NCBI RefSeq assembly: GCF_014202345.1
Contig: NZ_JACHGO010000001.1
Coordinates: 248,001-312,000 of the forward strand
DNA: 64,000 nucleotides
Reading direction: 5' to 3'
From: Desulfovibrio intestinalis
GTDB lineage: Bacteria; Desulfobacterota; Desulfovibrionia; Desulfovibrionales; Desulfovibrionaceae
The notes under the pieces are model-generated. The model did no database searches. It was given only the letters and a program-made list of their open reading frames with translations, and had not been told where the DNA came from. Each line of letters opens with the position of its first letter. Position 1 is the first letter of the stretch. Shown here piece by piece: positions 60,931 to 64,000 of this stretch. Position numbers and translations under genes: made by a program.

Positions 60931-61455
60931 CCGATTTTTGCGCCCAGGCTTCTTAGCCTGCATTCTTGCGGCAGTTTTGTTTCTTTTTTCGTATTTTGCC
61001 CGTCAGACCAGATTTTACTTGAAGACCGTCATTTTCATCATGCCCCGGTTGTTTTTCAACCAGCCTTATTCTTTACCTGTTTTTTTACTTGAGGCATTTT
61101 CATGCCTTGCGCAAAACTGTTCTGCGCGTTACAGCGGCTTGAAGGCAATTCTTTTTTGCCATGCCCCGCAGTGCATCTCGCCGAGGCGCAGACAAAAGGT
61201 TCGCGCTGGGCGTGCTGGTTACGCCAGATAATTTTATGAGCATTTACCGGAAAAACAGGCATGCGTATCTTACACAAGCAACAGCATTTGCCGCCTCTTG
61301 ATGGTCCACGGCTGGAACCCCACCCTTTTCGCGCCGCAGGCATGCCGCCTGACAAAAGCAATGGCGCGCCGCTGGTGCCAGTGAACCGTCGGGAGCACGG
61401 CCTTGAGGCCCGCCGCACCGACATGGCCGCAGACCAACGCGGCGAAGGAGCAGCC
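60931..61455. other. intergenic region
   Basis: A small hairpin CAGGCT-TCTT-AGCCTG lies at about 60946-60961, after the PHP gene. A reading frame continuing the Eis-like protein upstream to 61261 is Pro/Arg-rich and judged non-coding. Confidence 0.4.
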
Positions 61456-62712
61456 GTGAATACCGAACACAAGGACGGGGACCGACAACCGCCCCACGGC
61501 GCTCACGACGCCTTTGACTTCCGCCAGCTTGGCAAGGAAGACTTTGAGCAGTTTGAAGCCTTGCTGCGGTACGCCTTTCAGGTGAGTTCGTCCGAAATGG
61601 CCCGCATTGGCTGGTCAGACAGGGAGATGAAACTTTCCAAAAAGCCCATTTTTGAAGCGTCTCATGTGATGGGCTGGTTTTATAAGGGGCGTCTTGCTTC
61701 GCAAGTGGTTATCTACCCTATGGAAGTGAACGTTCAGGGCGAAATTTGCAAAATGGGCGGCATTACGGGGGTGGCAACCTATCCCGAATATACCGGGCGC
61801 GGACTGATCCATTCGCTTCTTGCCAAAAGCCTTGAATATATGCGCGACCAGCAGCAGATCATCTCTTACCTTTGTCCGTACTCCATCCCTCTCTACCGCA
61901 AGCACGGTTGGGAAATCGTGTCAGACAAGATGACCTTTGCCATCAAGGATACGCAGCTTCCGGCGCGGCATCCCGTGGAGGGTCAGATAGAGCGCGTGGA
62001 CATTGAAAGCGAAGACCTGCATAAGGTTTACAAATACTTTGCGCTTCAGGAGCACGGCGCGCTCATACGCGGCGCTTTGGAGTGGGAAGAATACTGGCGC
62101 TGGGATTCGGACGACGTTATGGCGGCGGTATATTACAGCGTAGACCGTAAACCCTTGGGCTATGTTATTTACTACATTGAAAACGAGGTTTTCAGCATCA
62201 AGGAGATGGTCTACCTGAATCAGGAGGCCAAATACGGCATCTGGAACTATATCAGTGCGCATTTTTCAATGATTACAAAGGTCGAGGGCGCAAACTATAC
62301 GGGTGAAGCCATGGCCTTTCAGCTTGAAGACAGTGAAATTGATGAAACAATTCAGCCATATGGCATGGCTCGTATTGTGGATGTGCAGCGCTTTATGGAG
62401 TTTTATCCGTTTCAGTTCAGCGATCCCAGGCTTACCCTGGATTTTGAGGTCAAAGACCCCATTGCCCCCTGGAACAACGGAATCTTTCATGTGAGCTGGC
62501 AAGATGGCGAGGCTGTGTGCGAGCAAGTGGCCACATGTCATTCGGGACACCGCATCGCGCTGGATATTCAGACCCTGACAACCATGCTTATGGGGTACAA
62601 GCGGCCAACCTATCTGTACAACAACGACCGCATTGATATGGACTATCATCTGCTCAAAACGCTTGAAGCGCTGATTCCTCCAGACAAACCCTATTTTTCA
62701 GACTATTTTTAA
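61456..62712 (+). CDS. Eis-family GNAT N-acetyltransferase
   Basis: The 418-aa product has an N-terminal GNAT domain (GGITGVATYPEYTGRGLIHSLLAKSLEYM, acetyl-CoA loop), YLCPYSIPLYRKHGWEIVSDK, a second GNAT-like domain and a C-terminal SCP2-like domain, the Eis layout. GTG 61456 has GAAGGAG 5 nt upstream and gives the usual length. The ATG at 61261 would add 65 low-complexity residues. Relatives acetylate amines, including aminoglycosides. The natural substrate is unknown. Confidence 0.85.
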   Translation: MNTEHKDGDRQPPHGAHDAFDFRQLGKEDFEQFEALLRYAFQVSSSEMARIGWSDREMKLSKKPIFEASHVMGWFYKGRLASQVVIYPMEVNVQGEICKMGGITGVATYPEYTGRGLIHSLLAKSLEYMRDQQQIISYLCPYSIPLYRKHGWEIVSDKMTFAIKDTQLPARHPVEGQIERVDIESEDLHKVYKYFALQEHGALIRGALEWEEYWRWDSDDVMAAVYYSVDRKPLGYVIYYIENEVFSIKEMVYLNQEAKYGIWNYISAHFSMITKVEGANYTGEAMAFQLEDSEIDETIQPYGMARIVDVQRFMEFYPFQFSDPRLTLDFEVKDPIAPWNNGIFHVSWQDGEAVCEQVATCHSGHRIALDIQTLTTMLMGYKRPTYLYNNDRIDMDYHLLKTLEALIPPDKPYFSDYF

Positions 62713-62718
62713 TATGAA

Positions 62719-62743
62719 AAAGGCGCGCCATTGGCGCGCCTTT
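62719..62743. terminator. terminator hairpin
   Basis: AAAGGCGCGCC-ATT-GGCGCGCCTTT, an 11-bp perfect stem 6 nt after the Eis-like gene. Confidence 0.85.
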
Positions 62744-62905
62744 CTTGCATCTGAATCAAAATTCTGAATGATATTTGTCTTTCAAAGGCATTTTTTTGTG
62801 GGAATGCACTTTGCCACAAAACCCATACGCCCACTGCGCATCACACATCGCACATCACACATTGCGTCAAATCCGAAAAATCTGCTTTTTCCAAAGCTGC
62901 CGGCT

Positions 62906-63646
62906 TTACTTCTTGATACTGCGCGAGGCGCGTTTGCAAATTCGTTCTGTTGCCTTGCAAGGATTTTCTGCCAGCCAGCGGGCGCAGACATCCTGCACCC
63001 ATTGGGGCTGAGACTTGGACGCGTCATTGAGCCAGTTGCCCACGCTGTCTTGCACATAGGCCGCAGGGTCAGCCCGCAGGGGTTCCAGCACTGGCAAGGC
63101 CAGGGCTGGGTTTTGCTTGAGCGTTTCAATATGGCTGCACCAGACACCGCGCGGGCGAATGCTCTCGCTGGCAAAGCGCCGCACCCTTTCTGAAGTATCA
63201 CCTGTCCAGCCGCTGAGGTGAGCTATGGCGGCATCAAGGTCTTCAGCAAGGTGAGGGCGAACAGCCATCCAGACCCATTCCCGCACGCCGAAGTGCGCGT
63301 CGTCGGCAAGGGGGCGTATGGCTTCCAGGCGTTCCCCAATGCTTGCAGCGGGGCAGAGCGCAAGGGCAAAGCAGGCCCAGCCGCGCACCGTGTCTGAAGG
63401 GTGCGCCATAGCCGGAGCCAGCCCGTCAGGCCCAAACGTGTCAAACAGCAGTTTTCCTGCCACCCGCATACGTTTGGAAACTCCCTGGTCTGCCATTTCG
63501 CGCAGCGTCACAACGCCGCTGGCGGGCACATCTGGCATGGCCGCCGCCATAAGAACGGCAAAGTTCACGGCAAGGGCTTCGGCCAGATTGCTTGAAGCGG
63601 CCCGACCGCTGTTGAGCTGGTCCAGCCTCTGATTGTCTATGTTCAT
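62906..63646 (-). CDS. AlkD-like DNA alkylation repair / HEAT-repeat protein
   Basis: The 246-aa helical-repeat protein has the AlkD-family C-terminal blocks ESIRPRGVWCSHIETLKQNPALALPVLEPLRADPAAYVQDSVGNWLNDASKSQP. AlkD glycosylases remove N-alkylated bases. Catalytic aromatic residues are not certain here. The ATG at 63646 starts the protein-like sequence, and the frame from 63730 adds an unlikely leader. Confidence 0.8.
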   Translation of the reverse strand: MNIDNQRLDQLNSGRAASSNLAEALAVNFAVLMAAAMPDVPASGVVTLREMADQGVSKRMRVAGKLLFDTFGPDGLAPAMAHPSDTVRGWACFALALCPAASIGERLEAIRPLADDAHFGVREWVWMAVRPHLAEDLDAAIAHLSGWTGDTSERVRRFASESIRPRGVWCSHIETLKQNPALALPVLEPLRADPAAYVQDSVGNWLNDASKSQPQWVQDVCARWLAENPCKATERICKRASRSIKK

Positions 63647-63751
63647 AGCGGGTCCGGTTTGGTCTGATGCGGCCTCAGATACACGGTAAAGCGCTTTTGG
63701 AGGTCGTAACGTGAAGGGGTGGCCCCGCAACGCGAAACCACCCCTGCCACC

Positions 63752-64000
63752 TTAGATGTTTGATTCAAGAAACGCGCGGTAAGCTAGCGCTGTAGTGTAC
63801 AAGTCGGCGCAGCTTGCCAGTTCAAAGGGGCTGTGCATGGACAGCACGGCAGGGCCAAGGTCAATGACGTGCATGCCGTAGGCCGCCAGAAAAAGCGCCA
63901 CAGTGCCGCCGCCGCCGTGATCCACGCGGCCCAGTTCCGCAGCCTGCCAGGGGATGTTTTTGCTATTGTACAGGTTGCGCAGCGCGCCGAAGAACTCGGC
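63752..64000 (-). CDS. M18-family aminopeptidase, C-terminal part
   Basis: Only the last 82 codons lie in the window. They contain GRVDHGGGGTVALFLAAYGMHVIDLGPAVLSMHSPFELAS, the conserved metal-site end of M18 aspartyl aminopeptidases (GGGGT, SMHSPFE). The gene continues beyond 64000. Confidence 0.85.
   Translation of the reverse strand, partial: AEFFGALRNLYNSKNIPWQAAELGRVDHGGGGTVALFLAAYGMHVIDLGPAVLSMHSPFELASCADLYTTALAYRAFLESNI

Noticed and set aside
61261..61455. N-terminal 65-codon extension of the Eis-like protein
   Set aside because: It is Pro/Arg-rich and low in hydrophobics, with no SD at 61261. A GTG at 61456 has GAAGGAG at ideal spacing.

Overview
The window reads as two parts of one bacterial chromosome. 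Positions 1 to about 36.3 kb are the right-hand part of an integrative conjugative element (ICE) full of accessory genes. From about 36.4 kb to the end is ordinary chromosome. The gene content (a siroheme-decarboxylase-type protein, several HMA2/P1B metal ATPase modules, NikR with FolE2, FeoA, flagellar, Acs and NlpC genes, and moderately high GC in the core) suggests a sulfate-reducing delta-proteobacterium of the Desulfovibrionaceae. That assignment is inference.

Transfer genes. The window opens in a P-type (RP4-like) mating-pore operon: trbF, trbG, a TrbH-like lipoprotein and trbI. Then come the coupling protein TraG/VirD4, a TraF-type peptidase, an ArdC/TraC-like primase fusion and a type IA topoisomerase. 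A second transfer block on the minus strand (24.5 to 22.0 kb) holds a lytic transglycosylase, a MobC/TraJ-like protein and a P-type relaxase, with a candidate oriT upstream. AT-rich cargo genes interrupt the transfer operon at 3.5 and 9.3 kb. The second encodes a protein with a HEPN-type RNDLVH motif and is flanked by perfect 31-nt direct repeats.

Metal island (12.6 to 21.2 kb). Two MerR regulators of the CadR/PbrR/ZntR type face targets with four near-identical MerR-type promoters (-35, 19-nt dyad spacer, -10). One target is a His-rich Zn/Cd/Pb P-type ATPase broken by a 1-nt frameshift. The other is a phosphatidylserine decarboxylase overlapping an AhbA/B-like siroheme decarboxylase gene, an unusual regulon.

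Defence island (24.8 to 34.9 kb). A Gabija-like pair (OLD-family ATPase/TOPRIM nuclease plus UvrD-like helicase) converges on a three-gene overlapping operon. That operon encodes an AbiEi antitoxin, an AbiEii nucleotidyltransferase and a GHKL ATPase with a C-terminal PD-(D/E)XK-like nuclease. Next is the most interesting locus, a retron-like operon. A promoter sits in a perfect 27-bp palindrome and is followed by a structured leader with a1/a2-like ends and an msd-like hairpin. A 59-aa ORF with a perfect ribosome binding site, a Xre regulator, a retron reverse transcriptase (NAAVH, YIDD, VTG) and an accessory protein then follow. The accessory protein has a possible Cys-His-Asp triad and a C-terminal SEC-C zinc motif.

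The element's right end carries a RepA-like initiator gene with two iteron-like repeats and an intact tRNA-Thr(CGU), beside a 5' half of a second tRNA-Thr(CGU). The chromosomal part holds, in order: gluQ, an NlpC/P60 lipoprotein, a flagellar rod-like protein, nikR-folE2, a methyltransferase, ilvA, an amino-acid ABC transporter, a polysaccharide initiating transferase and a GT4 glycosyltransferase, a P1B-ATPase/HMA2/FeoA cluster, acs, maf, yfcE, a Trm112-like gene, a PHP phosphoesterase, an Eis-like acetyltransferase, an AlkD-like gene and the end of an M18 aminopeptidase. A family of about 150-nt palindromic repeats lies between chromosomal genes.
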